A stretch of DNA of 64,000 nucleotides from Mytilus galloprovincialis (lineage: Eukaryota > Mollusca > Bivalvia > Mytilida > Mytilidae). Each line of letters begins with the position of its first letter. Position 1 is the first letter of the stretch. Shown here piece after piece: positions 1 to 10,600 of the stretch. Made by a program: the position numbers and the translations under genes. The notes under the pieces were generated by a model. It worked only from the letters and a program-made list of their open reading frames with translations. It made no database searches and was not told where the DNA came from. The stretch covers positions 95,003,743 to 95,067,742 of the forward strand of contig NC_134839.1 in NCBI RefSeq assembly GCF_965363235.1. Reading direction: 5' to 3'.

Positions 1-652
1 CTGGATAAGACAAAATGCGACTTTATTTGAACGTTTTAAATAAATTACTAGAACAATAAATAAGAAATATCTTAATTTGATGTATATAAAAAAAAAGCGG
101 AAAGTTAATCATGAAATTCTATAATTAAAATGTGTTATCATTGATATTTCTACTAGATCTATGCATAATATATGACTGAGACAGCTTGTTGTATAATACA
201 TTATGACAAGAATATTTTGATGATTGTCTGATCGTTATTGAAATAAAAAAAAGCTAAAGAAGAAACGCAATTTCTTGAGGTAATGCCATACTCATTGTTA
301 TTTGAATTCGTCAAAAATCAATGTGGGTCACTACGCCGTCAATTCGAAACAAGCCTATTTACAACGCAAAATAAAAATTTAAGTATTTACAAAAAACATT
401 GGTTTTATTACTTACCAAAAGGCCGAATCTCACATGGATTGAAATTAATTGTTAATGCTTCATTACCAAATAAATCCTAGAAGCCAGTATGTTCTCATTT
501 TATTGACATTAAGTGTTTTCGTCTTTTAAAAAAAAAACTATTAGGGGGCTTCGCAGTATCATTACTTTTAAAGTGGTTGCATGTTTTTGATCATAAAGTT
601 TGTTTTAGGAACTTTGGTAATATGAAGTTCATTCTTGCAATGATGCTCTGAC

Positions 653-928
653 GACGTACCAGGCTTGCAATTTAATACGCCAGACACGCGTTTCGTCTAC
701 ATAAGACTCATCAGTGACGTCTCAAATAGTTAAAAGTAAAACAAAGTTTAAGAGCATTGAAAACCCAAAATTCCAAAACGTCGTGCCAAATACTTCTTAG
801 GTAATCTATGCATGGGATAAGAAAATCCTTAGTATTTAAAAAAAAATCATACTTTTGGAAATTTATAAAAAATGACCATATAATTGATATTCATGTCAAC
901 AACGAAGTGCTGACTACTGGGCCGGTAT
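653..928 (-). mobile_element. Hammerhead-bearing repeat unit, single copy insertion
   Basis: A block of about 276 bp interrupts copy 1 of the 1-3290 duplication. Copy 2 runs straight from 'gctatgatgag' into 'tcaaacc', whereas copy 1 has this block between 'gctctgacgac' and 'aaacc'. It starts with 'gtaccaggc', includes a hammerhead-like core on the minus strand, and ends near 'ctactgggccggtat'. The same family, with 'gccaaatac', 'taatctatgc' and 'gggataagaa' in order, recurs as a dimer near 38 kb. Hammerhead motifs are known from the terminal repeats of Penelope-like elements and from small non-autonomous retroelements of bivalves. This copy has no coding capacity. Confidence 0.7.
655..720 (-). 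ncRNA. Hammerhead ribozyme-like motif
   Basis: Read on the minus strand, the core is CTGATGA (714 to 708). A 4-bp stem II follows (GTCT/AGAC, loop TATGT), then GAAA, then a 4-bp stem III (ACGC/GCGT, loop of 7), then A at the expected cleavage position. All conserved core residues of a type I hammerhead with a short helix III are present. Stem I could not be resolved convincingly by eye, so activity is not shown. Confidence 0.6.
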
Positions 929-1129
929 AAACCTTTTTCATCTGATTTTTATAGATTGTTTTTATGTTGTACTGTTACACCACTGTGTAGGTTGGCGGGA
1001 TTTTAACGTTGTTTTAATGAGTGTAACCCCGCTACCATATATATGTGCTTGCCCCAGGTCAGGAGCCTGTAACTCATTCGTTTGTTTCTGTGTAACATAT
1101 TTGTTTCTCATAATTTTTTATGCATAAAT

Positions 1130-2022
1130 CAGGGGCCGTGTCAACGAAGCTGTCCTAGGACTAAGACATGTCTTAGGATGGTCTTAGGACACGTCTTAGT
1201 CCTTAGTCGGGTTAACGAAAGTCTCCTAAAATAAGAATTTAAGATATGTCCTAAATTTGGTCCTAAAGTTAGGATATACAATTAGGTGTCTTAGGATAGT
1301 CCTAAAGGTTACATCGTCCTAAAACGTAATAAAAACAACAAATATGGCATAAACTCAATACTAAAAATACTAATACAATATTAAACTATCATTAGATAAA
1401 ATTAATAAAAAAAAAATATTGTTTAATGTTTGTTAAAGATTTAATTGTATTATATTAAATTATTTCGTGATGCCTTTTTTGAAGCCTAAACAATACTATC
1501 ATCATACGCAACATATTTTCAAATATGGGGAAAAGTTTACTTCTTTTTTACCTAATCCTGTTTCGATACATGTAATGAAATCGAGTGGACCTAAGGACAA
1601 AACTAGTTAATGTACTAAAATTGCAGCACGAATATCACAAAGTTTTGTGACCATCTACTTTTGTTTTCGTATTAAATTCATTTATATCTTTTATCATATT
1701 TAATAACGTATTTATTAGTATTCCGTAATAACTTTAACTTTTATTTTGCGTTAATTGTTTTCTATATAAGAGTCATCCTCCCTCTCTTTACATATATGTT
1801 CTAAAATACAATTCAATCTATGTCATACAAATCTCTACATATATTTTCAATTAAATAAATGTGTTAGGATGGTCCTAGGACCATCGTAGTTAGGACTGTC
1901 ATAAGACAGCTTTGTTTTACATCCTAAGACATGTCTCAGACACGTCCTAAGACCATCCTAAATAATGTCCTAAGACCTATCTTAGGACATGTCCTAGGAC
2001 ACTTTTATTGACACGGCCCCTG
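1130..2022. mobile_element. Non-autonomous DNA transposon with CAGGGGCC termini
   Basis: Terminal inverted repeats of 15 bp (CAGGGGCCGTGTCAA and its complement) bound an 893-bp AT-rich segment. Inside both ends are many copies of the half-palindrome TCCTAAGAC/GTCTTAGGA, including TCCTAGGA, so the sub-terminal 150 bp can fold extensively. The related sequence at about 3100-3115 lacks the insert and shows the empty site. The CAGGGGC start resembles hAT ends, but no 8-bp target duplication is visible, so the superfamily is open. No transposase ORF. Confidence 0.7.
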
Positions 2023-3290
2023 GTCGTTTGTTTTCTCGTTTAAATTGTTTAACATTTGTCATTTCGAGGCATTTAAAACTGACTACACAGTATGTGGTAT
2101 GAGCCTTGCTTATTGTTGAAGGTCGTACGGTGACCTATAGTTGTCGATTTATGTGTCAAATAGTCTTTTGTTTAGAGTTGTCTTATTAACGTACTAGTAC
2201 CAGATCTTCTTATTTCTACATTTACAGTATCAACTACAACTAGACCAATGATGTCTAAATGCATGGCCACTGAGAAAGACATAATGATATGGTATTTGAA
2301 AGTTTTAAATATAGTACTAGAACTATAAAGTAAAAATTGTATTTCGATAAATAGGAGTAGATGTGGTATGAGTTGTCAATGACACAACTCTCCATCCAAG
2401 TCACAATTTATAAAATTAACCAATTATAGGTCAAATTACGGTCTTCTCACGGAACAGCAAGCTATAAAGGGCTCAAAAAGTGTAAATCTATTCAAACTGA
2501 GATATTGCCGTTATCACTGTTAACGTCTTTTTAAAGTTTGTCAAAATTGAAGGCAGGGTCACTATGACGTTAATTAGAAAAAAACAACAGATTTACAACG
2601 TAAAACAATAAATTCAATATTTACAAAAACAATTTTCTTATTACAAATCAGAAGGCCGAATAGCACACTAATTAAAATTAATTGTACATGCTACATCACC
2701 AAAAAAAGGTAAGAAGCCAGTACGTTCTCATGTTTATTGACAATAATTGTCCTTGCTTAAAACGAATTCTGAAAAAATTAAGGAGCGCTCGGCTTATAAC
2801 TTTGTAAGCTATTGCTTATTTTTGAAATAAAAGTATTTTAGAAATTTTGGTAATGTGAACTTTTTACTTGAAATAATGCTATGATGAGTCAAACCTTTTC
2901 AACTGATTTTGACAGTTATTTTTCATGTTGTACTGTAACACCGCTGTTCCAGGTTAGCGTAGTATTGGTGCTTTATAACTAGTTTAACCCCGACACCCTT
3001 TAAAAGTGCTTGTCCCAAGTCAGGAGCCTGTAATTCAGTAGTTGTCGTTTGTTTCTGTGTAATATACTTGTTTTACGTTCATTGTATTAAATCAGGTTGT
3101 TTAATTTCTCGTTTGAATTGTTTTACATTTGTCATTTCAGGTTATTTTAAAACTGACTATGAGGTATGAGATTTGCTTATTGTTGAAGGTCGTGCAGTGA
3201 CATGTAATTGTAATTTTTGTGTCATTTAGTCTCTTGTTCTAGGGTTGTCTTATTGTTCTAGTAACATATATTCTTATTTCTATATTTATT

Positions 3291-3639
3291 CACCCCTATT
3301 TTATAGATTTTGTATTTACATCGTATTATAAATCAAATTTATTTGTTCTGTATTTTTCTTTTTGTATTAATATGTCTTTTGATTGAGTTAAGTTATTTCA
3401 ATATATATTATATTCTTAACAGTTGCACACTAATGCAGCAGGTTTAAACGTTTTAATGGTACGTTTATTATTCCTATTAAGTTTTAGCGACTATATTCTA
3501 TTCTTTTCTTCTTTATTTTGGTCAAATATAAGCGGTCATCGTTGATATGCTATCAATCTGCTGTAATATTTCTTAAGGTTCACATATATTCTTAAACAAG
3601 CTAATTTCAGACACGCTAAATTGTTTCTTTTAAAATTGT
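3291..3639. other. AT-rich stretch, nothing recognised
   Basis: No ORF with coding character, no RNA gene and no bounded repeat was seen here. Confidence 0.5.
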
Positions 3640-3970
3640 AACACGATGATGACTGCTGTACCCATATTTTGACTATTTTATTTATTACGTCTGTTTAGTT
3701 CGCGCATCATTGTAAATATAACGGCATTTGATTAGACTGTCGTACAAAGTGCGAGGTTTAGCGCTATAAAACCAGATTTAATCAACCATTTTCTACATTT
3801 GAAAATAACTGTACCAAGTCAGGAATATGACAGTTGTTGTCCATTCGTTTTTGATGTGTTTGGTCATTTGATTTTGCCATGTTATTAGGGACTTTCCAAT
3901 TTAATTTTAAGTTCAGTATTTTTATGATTTTACTTTTTTCGAACGAATTAAGGGACTGCGAGAGGAATGC
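3640..3970 (+). repeat. Interspersed repeat family A ('gtaccaagtcaggaatatga')
   Basis: About 330 bp holding, in order, 'gactgctgtaccc', 'tgtcgtacaa', 'gaggttta', 'gtaccaagtcaggaatatga', 'ttgttgtccattcg' and 'ttcagtatttt'. Related copies lie near 21.4, 23.2, 38.5 and 51.9 kb, in reverse near 43.4 kb, and as fragments near 37.9, 45.8 and 56.1 kb. Copies differ at many positions, so the family is old. It has no coding capacity. Confidence 0.75.
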
Positions 3971-4249
3971 CATAAACTACCCAGTTTTTTAAACAACAAA
4001 AAAGATAAAGAGGACAATTTCGTATTAGTAACATAAATGCTATTTTTTTATAAGTTGAAAAACATCGATAAGTTTGAATGGATATTAGAAGTCACAATTT
4101 GTACAGTAAACCATTATAGAATTTTATTTTTCAAGGCCATCCATAAATTACCACCGAATTACCAATTCTAAAATCAGTAAATATATTTGAAATATTGTAT
4201 ATAGACTAAAAAGGTAAAAATATCTTGTTTTAACAATTCAGTTCATATT

Positions 4250-4765
4250 CCTAAAAGAGAGGTATGAAAGATACCAGAGGGACAGTCAAACTCATAAATC
4301 GAAAATAAACTGACAACGCCACGGCTAAAAATGAAAAAGACAAACATACAAATAATAGTACACATGACACAACATAGAAAACTAAAGACTAAGCAACAAG
4401 AACCCCACCGAAAACTGGGGGTGATCTCATGTGCTGCGGAAGGGTAGGGAGATCCTGCTCCACATGTGGCACCCGTCGTGTTGCTCTTGTTACTACAAAC
4501 CCGTTAAATAGTCTAAATCAGTAGGTCACATTCATGAAAGAGAAGAGAATTGTAGTTACGACGTAAGCAACATATCCGATATCATCTGTGAAACGGTTAT
4601 TCCATAACGGTTCATAAACTCGTGATGGCGTCCGTAAAATTTAAGAAGGGATTATTTCAACTGCATCATTTGGAGCTCTTGGTTTAATAGCTTCCTTGTG
4701 AGCAGCAACCCTATATCAAGAAAATCATGATAGGAAATACAAGCACGTGAATATCGTATCAATTG
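4250..4765 (+). repeat. Interspersed repeat family C ('gggacagtcaaactcataaa')
   Basis: A block of about 500 bp. It begins at 'gataccagagggacagtc', passes 'aaaactgggggtgatctcat' and 'cccgtcgtgttgctc', and ends at 'aatagcttccttgtgagcag'. The reverse copy at 17.97-18.42 kb shows the same order inverted, which fixes the family. Other copies or fragments lie near 14.1, 21.9, 25.3, 26.7, 45.0, 47.7 and 48.7 kb. The class is unknown; no ORF or terminal repeat was recognised. Confidence 0.7.
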
Positions 4766-4849
4766 GGATATATACTACCTCTGAGTGAAAAAAAAACAAA
4801 CAAAAAAGAAGCATTGTCTAATATTTTTCAGATAAATACTTCAAACGAT

Positions 4850-7665
4850 TTTGTCATGTAAAGAAAGACAATTCATTTCTAAAATTAACATTTTATAAGG
4901 TACAATACAAATATGGTAAATACTATTCAGTACGAAATAGGAATGAAATTGTATTATATCCATACAGATTTAAACAAAGTACGTAGCGTATCGATTGCAG
5001 ATTCCGTTGATCTCCATTTGTATAGGGTTACATATGAGAAATGTCCTTTGATCTGTGTAAAAAGGATCCGATGATTAATAGATTGAAGAAATCTACCCGG
5101 AAATTTTTGTTTAATTATAGCCAATTGTGTAAAGATGTTTATATCAGTGAAAATACACCTACTTCATGTAATTACAGTAATTCCAAATACATTTATGGAC
5201 CCATTTCCAATGTTATAACAGGAGATCTTAACATCGTTCAAGACCGAGAGTTGAAATCATTCCTCAGTAAAGGACCTAAATATCGTCCCCCTTCAACTAT
5301 TAATTGGAATGAGTGTCGTGATATCATCCACGACTCACTCCGTACTTACTGTTTGAAATGGATAAAACGGGAAAAAGCTGACAAAAAAATCTTTGGACTC
5401 TTTTTTTAATTCAGTAATAAACATTGTTGGTATACGTATTCAACATTTTAAAGAACATTTTACTCTTTACAATAACCACAATAAACCTATTTCTCGTATC
5501 AAACATAAACTAAAAGAACTAGCCAAGGAATTAGTTTTTGTCCCGGCCGATAAAGCTGCTAATAATATTATTATTGTTTGACGTAAATTTTACATTGAGG
5601 TTCTACAAAAAGAAATCACCAATTCACCAACATTCCAGCTGACTCCATTTTCAGAAAACGACATCTGTAACAAACATAAACTTTTAGCTACCGCTTTACA
5701 AGCAGAACCAAAAACAATGAAAGTCCCAACTATGTATTGGCTTCCGAAACTACACAAAACACCTTACAAATATAGATTTATTTCGTCTTCAAGCCATTGT
5801 TCCACTACTAAATTATTTATTCTTCTTACCAGTACACTTGGTACAATCAAAAACCTGATAATAAATTGTTCAAATAAGGCCTTCGAAAATAGTGGAATTA
5901 TTTACTTTTGGAGTGTCAAAAACTCGTTGGAAGTACTTGATAAATTGCATGCTTATATTGGTGATTTTGAATCTGTTCAAAGTTTTGATTTTTCTACCCT
6001 ATATACCACATTGAATCACATTCTCATTAAGAAAAAATTCACACACCTAATTAAATGGGCATTTAAAAAGTCAGAATGTGAATATATATGTTCAAACTCT
6101 TTTAGGTCATTTTTAGTAGCAATAAACAAAAAACCTATGTCAATTGGACATGCTTTGATACTGTATCTGCCCTTGACTTTTTACTAGATAACATTTTTGT
6201 TCGCTTTGGAGATTCCGTATATCGTCAGGTTATCGGAATTCCAATAGGGACTAACTGTGCACCATTTATTGCGGACCTGTTTTTGCTTTGCTATGAGTTA
6301 CAATTTATGACAAAAATCAGCAAAGACCCATCGAAACAACATCTGATACACAAATTTAATAATACTTTTAGATATTTTGAAGATATTTTAGCTCTCAATA
6401 ATGACGACTTCAGTATGTATACTAAAGAAATGTATCCTGTTGAACTTACTTTAAATAAAGCTAATACTAACAATGACCACTGCCCTTTTCTCGATCTTGA
6501 TATATATATCATTAACGGAAAGCTTAATACTAAAATTTATGATAAAAGAGATGATTTCTCATTTCCTATCGTTAATTGTCCATTTTTAGATGGTGACGTT
6601 CCCTTGTCACCATCTTACGGTGTTTATATTTCTCAACTTGTACGATTCGCTCGTGTATGTAACAATGTTTTAGATTTTAACGAGAGAAATTTATGTATTA
6701 CTGAAAAATTATTACACCAGGGTTTTCGATATCACAAACTAGTCAAAACATTTACTAAATTTTATCATCGGTATAAGGACATCATTCGTAAATATAGCTC
6801 AACATGCAGACTTCTTATACGTTCAGGTATTTCACATCCAATATTTTATGGAAATATTCTTTATAAAGCACAAAAATGTCAGTATTCCCCTCAGAAACTT
6901 ACAAAACCTTTGAATAGACTTATTAAGAAGGGATATAATTACGATACTGTTGTCAGGTCATTAAAGATTGCATATTTTGGCGTTAATATTGATTCACTTA
7001 TAGTATAGGGTCTTTGCATCGGAACTAAACACATTTATTATTAATAAACCAGTTGTTGGCATGACACGGGTTATGTTCTTGTCATATATGTAATGATGGT
7101 ATGATACTAAACCCCATACGGGGAGGATTGTGCCTGATATTCATATGATGAAGACATAATTTTTTAATCAGTTTAATTGAAGTCCGGAGCTGGCATGTCA
7201 GTTAACTGCTAGTAGTCAGATGTTATTTATGTATTATTGTCATTTTGTTTATTTTCTTTGGTTACATCTTCTGACATCAGACTCGGACTTCTCTTGAACT
7301 GAATTTTAATGTGCGTATTGTTATGCGTTTACTTTTCTGCATTGGCTAGAGGTATAGGGGGAGGGTTGAGATCTCACAAACATGCTTACCCCGCCGCATT
7401 TTTGCGCCTGTCCCAAGTCAGGAGCCTCTGGCATTTGTACAATTTCAATTTTTAGTTTCTTGTGTACAATTTGGAGTTTAGTATGGTGTTCATTATCACT
7501 GAACCAGTATATATTTGTTTAGGGGCCAGCTGAAGGACGCCTCCGGGTGCGAAAATTTCTCGTTGCATTGAAGACATGTTGGTGACCTTCTGCTGTTGTC
7601 TGCTCTATGGTCGGGTTGTTGTCTCTTTGGCACATTCCCATTTCCATTCTCAATTTTATGTTGGT
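4850..7665 (+). mobile_element. Penelope-type retroelement copy, degraded
   Basis: The element consists of a broken reverse transcriptase region (5041-7008) followed by a 3' non-coding part (7009-7665) that ends near 'catttccattctcaatttta'. The 3' part recurs alone at 39.1-39.65 kb and in shorter pieces at 44.6 and 36.8 kb. That repetition fixes the 3' end of the family. The 5' boundary is uncertain. No GIY-YIG domain follows the reverse transcriptase, so the family either lost it, never had it, or carries it at the N-terminus as in Naiad-type elements. Confidence 0.7.
5041..7008 (+). pseudogene. Penelope-type reverse transcriptase, broken
   Basis: Peptides in order are LSKGPKYRPPSTINWNECRD, FVPADKAANN, YWLPKLHKTPYKYRFISSSS, FDFSTLYTTL, GIPIGTNCAPFIADL, FRYFEDILALNND and FLDLDIYI, followed by the C-terminal thumb-like region with LSPSYGVYISQLVRFAR. 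The 'KLHK..YK.RFI' block is typical of Penelope-like reverse transcriptases. The coding region is split over about four open stretches in more than one frame, and the catalytic box departs from the usual aspartate pair, so this copy is inactive. The last and longest open piece is 6283-7008. Family assignment rests on remembered motif patterns. Confidence 0.8.
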
Positions 7666-9002
7666 GTTCAGTGCAACACTCAGCATACTTAAATATACCA
7701 CAGCGACCAGTTTTTATTTGTGTTGATAGCATAGCTACCAGAAAACCATGAATCCTAGTCAATAGAAACTAGAGTCAAACACACCTTGCCACGAAAGGGG
7801 TTTATAATCACAACGTTAGTTTTGTTGGTTCTTGTGGCATAAAGGATACTATAAGTTTGAGGCATGCTAGTAAAAACTGAAGATGAAACACTTAAGACTA
7901 TTCTGTCACCATGGTCCCTGGATAAAAAAAAACGTCTTTGCCAGGATTTATCGACGCAACGTTTGAGGAGCAATAAAAAATCTCATACTGTGGATTCATC
8001 TATTTTCGTGGTTACCAATTTCTGAAGATTGACGAAACTTTTCATTTTTGTATGGATATTTGATTTCGTGGTTTTGCATACATTCATATATAAAATTTGT
8101 AATTTGATGGACATTGGAATTCGTGATAACCAAGTAACAAAGAAAATTGGTATCCAACGAATAATAATGAATCTAGAGTAGTATTGCAATTGTACAATTT
8201 ACATATCGGAATATAAAAACCGTTTGACGTGTATATCCCTATATCAATACAATGTGTTCACATCTTCAACCATCCGATAACTTTACTAATCCATCCGAAC
8301 TAGCTTTATGTAGACACAAAAGTCGTTCAGGCTAGTCCGAGCGTATTTCCCTTCAACATTAATATATTCTTCAGCATGCTCTTTCGGTGCGATCTACACA
8401 ATTGTCTGCAATGTTACTTATTAAACAACAAACACTGTATTTCCTAGAAATCAAACCTAGTAAGCAGTACAGCCATTTGACAATATCGCAGTAACTATTG
8501 CAATTTATGTTTTTTTTAAACATTCCTCCGACCATATGTTGATAATGATAAAGACAAATGTGTATAACTCACTCGTTCAGTTTGTATCAATTGTTTGATA
8601 TTTATTTATTGAGAATTTGGGTAGATGCAAGATATTTGTTCGTCAAAGTTGAATTGTTTTACAGCTAGTTCAAATTGTGACATTTAGATTTCTTTTGTTG
8701 TTAACTTACTAGGTTGCTTTATCTCGTTTTCTCGATAACGTTCAATCCACTGATCCTTTTGTTCTGGGAGATGGAAGATGGAAATAAAAAGAAAGACGAC
8801 TAAAACAAGTTATTGTTAGTTAACTATTTACCTCAGTCATCAAACTGTCTTTTCTACCTCTATACAGAATTCCTATAACGTAACAAGTGCATTACACTTC
8901 AGTATTTCAACAAATGTGGTTTGTGTTGCTCGGTCTTAAGTTTTTTCCATGTTATTATTTTGTTTACTGTTGTTTGTCTTTTGGTCGTTTTCCGTTTTTT
9001 GC
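7666..9002. other. Intergenic, nothing recognised
   Basis: AT-rich DNA with only short scattered ORFs. None shows a signal peptide, a domain or splice-supported continuation. Confidence 0.5.
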
Positions 9003-9402
9003 CATGGCATAGCCAGTTTTTTGCAATGGCATGGCCAGTTTTTTGCAATGGCATAGCCAGTTTTTTGCAATGGCATAGCCAGTTTTTTGCAATGGCATGG
9101 CCAGTTTTTTTGCAATGGCATGGCCAGTTTTTTGCAATGGCATGGCCAGTTTTTTTGCAATGGCATAGCCAGTTTTTTGCAATGGCATAGCCAGTTTTTT
9201 GCAATGGCATGGCCAGTTTTTTGCAATGGCATAGCCAGTTTTTTGCAATGGCATAGCCAGTTTTTTGCAATGGCATGGCCAGTTTTTTTGCAATGGCATA
9301 GCCATTTTTTTGCTATGGCATAGCCAGTTTTTTTGCAATGGCATAGCCAGTTTTTTGCTATGGCATAGCCAGTTTTTTGCAATGGCATAGCCAGTTTTTT
9401 CC
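9003..9402. repeat. 22-bp tandem repeat, 18 copies
   Basis: The unit is TTTTTTGCAATGGCAT followed by AGCCAG or GGCCAG, 22 bp, or 23 bp where the T-run has seven. Two variants (GGCATAGCCAG and GGCATGGCCAG) alternate irregularly. Because the unit lacks stops in several frames, overlapping open frames of 80-150 codons appear on both strands; these are by-products. The array stops abruptly at a C-run (9397-9401). Confidence 0.95.
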
Positions 9403-10600
9403 CCCGAGTTATCCTTTAGTATCTTTCGCTTCTTTTTTTTGAGTAATATATTTATACACAGATTTTTCTTTTTTTTTCTTTTAAGATCATATGTACCACT
9501 CGTATAGTATTTGACTTATTTCAAAGAAAATAATGGTGATTGTATATATATATATAAAACCGAGAAAAAAAAGTGACGTTGAGGAACATCTAATAAAAAT
9601 AATGTAACTTTTCGTCGGTTATATATACATTACACTCCAGTTTCTTCTGCTTGTAATATGTTAATTTGGTATGGTGTTGTTCTGGGTTTTTTTTGCAGAT
9701 ATGAACAACGAGAAAGAAGACGGGATGTGGGTCATCTGTATTTCTAATATGTAATACAACTAATCAAACATATTCGTTTAGACTGCAAACTATAGAAATG
9801 GCATCGATGTTAAAATGAATTTCACTGACTGCATGTTCATGCACATTCTCTAGTGATATTAGCTGATTTAAATCACTTAAATATACACAGAAAAAAAGTA
9901 ATTTGATATCTCAAACTTGCATATGTTACGATTTCAAATTGTTAACGGACTAGGTTATATGAATACTACTAATCAATGTAAAATTTCGAACAAGAGCAGG
10001 CAAATGCCGCTACAAGGCAGCACTCACACCCGCAAAGTTAAAAGCGATTAATATAAGTTGCATTAACTTGTTATCCAGTCCACTCTAAATAAATATATTT
10101 AAACTAAATCAATGTAAATAATTGATATACAGTAAAATTTTATAGGACTGTAATAAATATTCGAAGGAATGTCTTGTCGTCTGAGAAATATACGACTGAC
10201 TTTTCATTCAAATGATATCAGTAATTCTTAATGAAGGACCATTTTGCTACATGTAGATACCTTTATATATTTGCATACACCTCATGAATGCATGAAAATA
10301 GTTAACTTTTTCAATGTTTGTACATTTTACTTTTTCAAATTCCTGTTCACGGACCCATACCCTTTTTTCTGTGTAACTTCATACACACGCAGATCAACGG
10401 ACTGAGTCCTCTATCGATCGATTGATACCATTGAAACCGAAAATGAAAGAATGATTTTAAACTTCACATTCACTTTTTGGTCAAAAATTGAAGACAAAAT
10501 CCATATTTCTTATGAAAATTTATACAACCTATTTGATAGAGTTTACGACTTAAAAGTATATAAAATAAAAGCATAGTCTTCAATGAACCTAACTATAAAC
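9403..10600. other. Intergenic and 3' flank of the repeat-protein gene
   Basis: Holds a short TA run at 9543-9557 and otherwise unremarkable AT-rich DNA. No canonical AATAAA was found on the minus strand just below the stop codon at 10601, so the 3' end of the gene transcript is not placed. Confidence 0.4.

Larger units (their letters stand above)
1..3290 (+). repeat. Diverged direct duplication (about 1-2240 and 2281-3290)
   Basis: The two halves align in order over long stretches. Examples are the block near 290-510 against 2510-2750, and the block with 'tgttgtactgt' and 'gtcaggagcctgtaa' near 970-1130 plus 2030-2220 against 2930-3280. Copy 1 is longer only because two elements sit in it (653-928 and 1130-2022) that copy 2 lacks. 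The shared end, with 'aaatcag' and 'catttgtcatttc', belongs to an interspersed family also seen near 13.5, 14.7 and 59.3 kb. No gene is seen. The short ORF at 283-480 has no counterpart preserved in copy 2 and is not supported as coding. Confidence 0.75.

Noticed and set aside
8899-9388. Overlapping open frames of 80-150 codons on both strands
   Set aside because: They are produced by the 22-bp satellite, which lacks stops in several frames.
9003-9402. CRISPR-like array
   Set aside because: Units are contiguous with no spacers, and the sequence is an animal genome.
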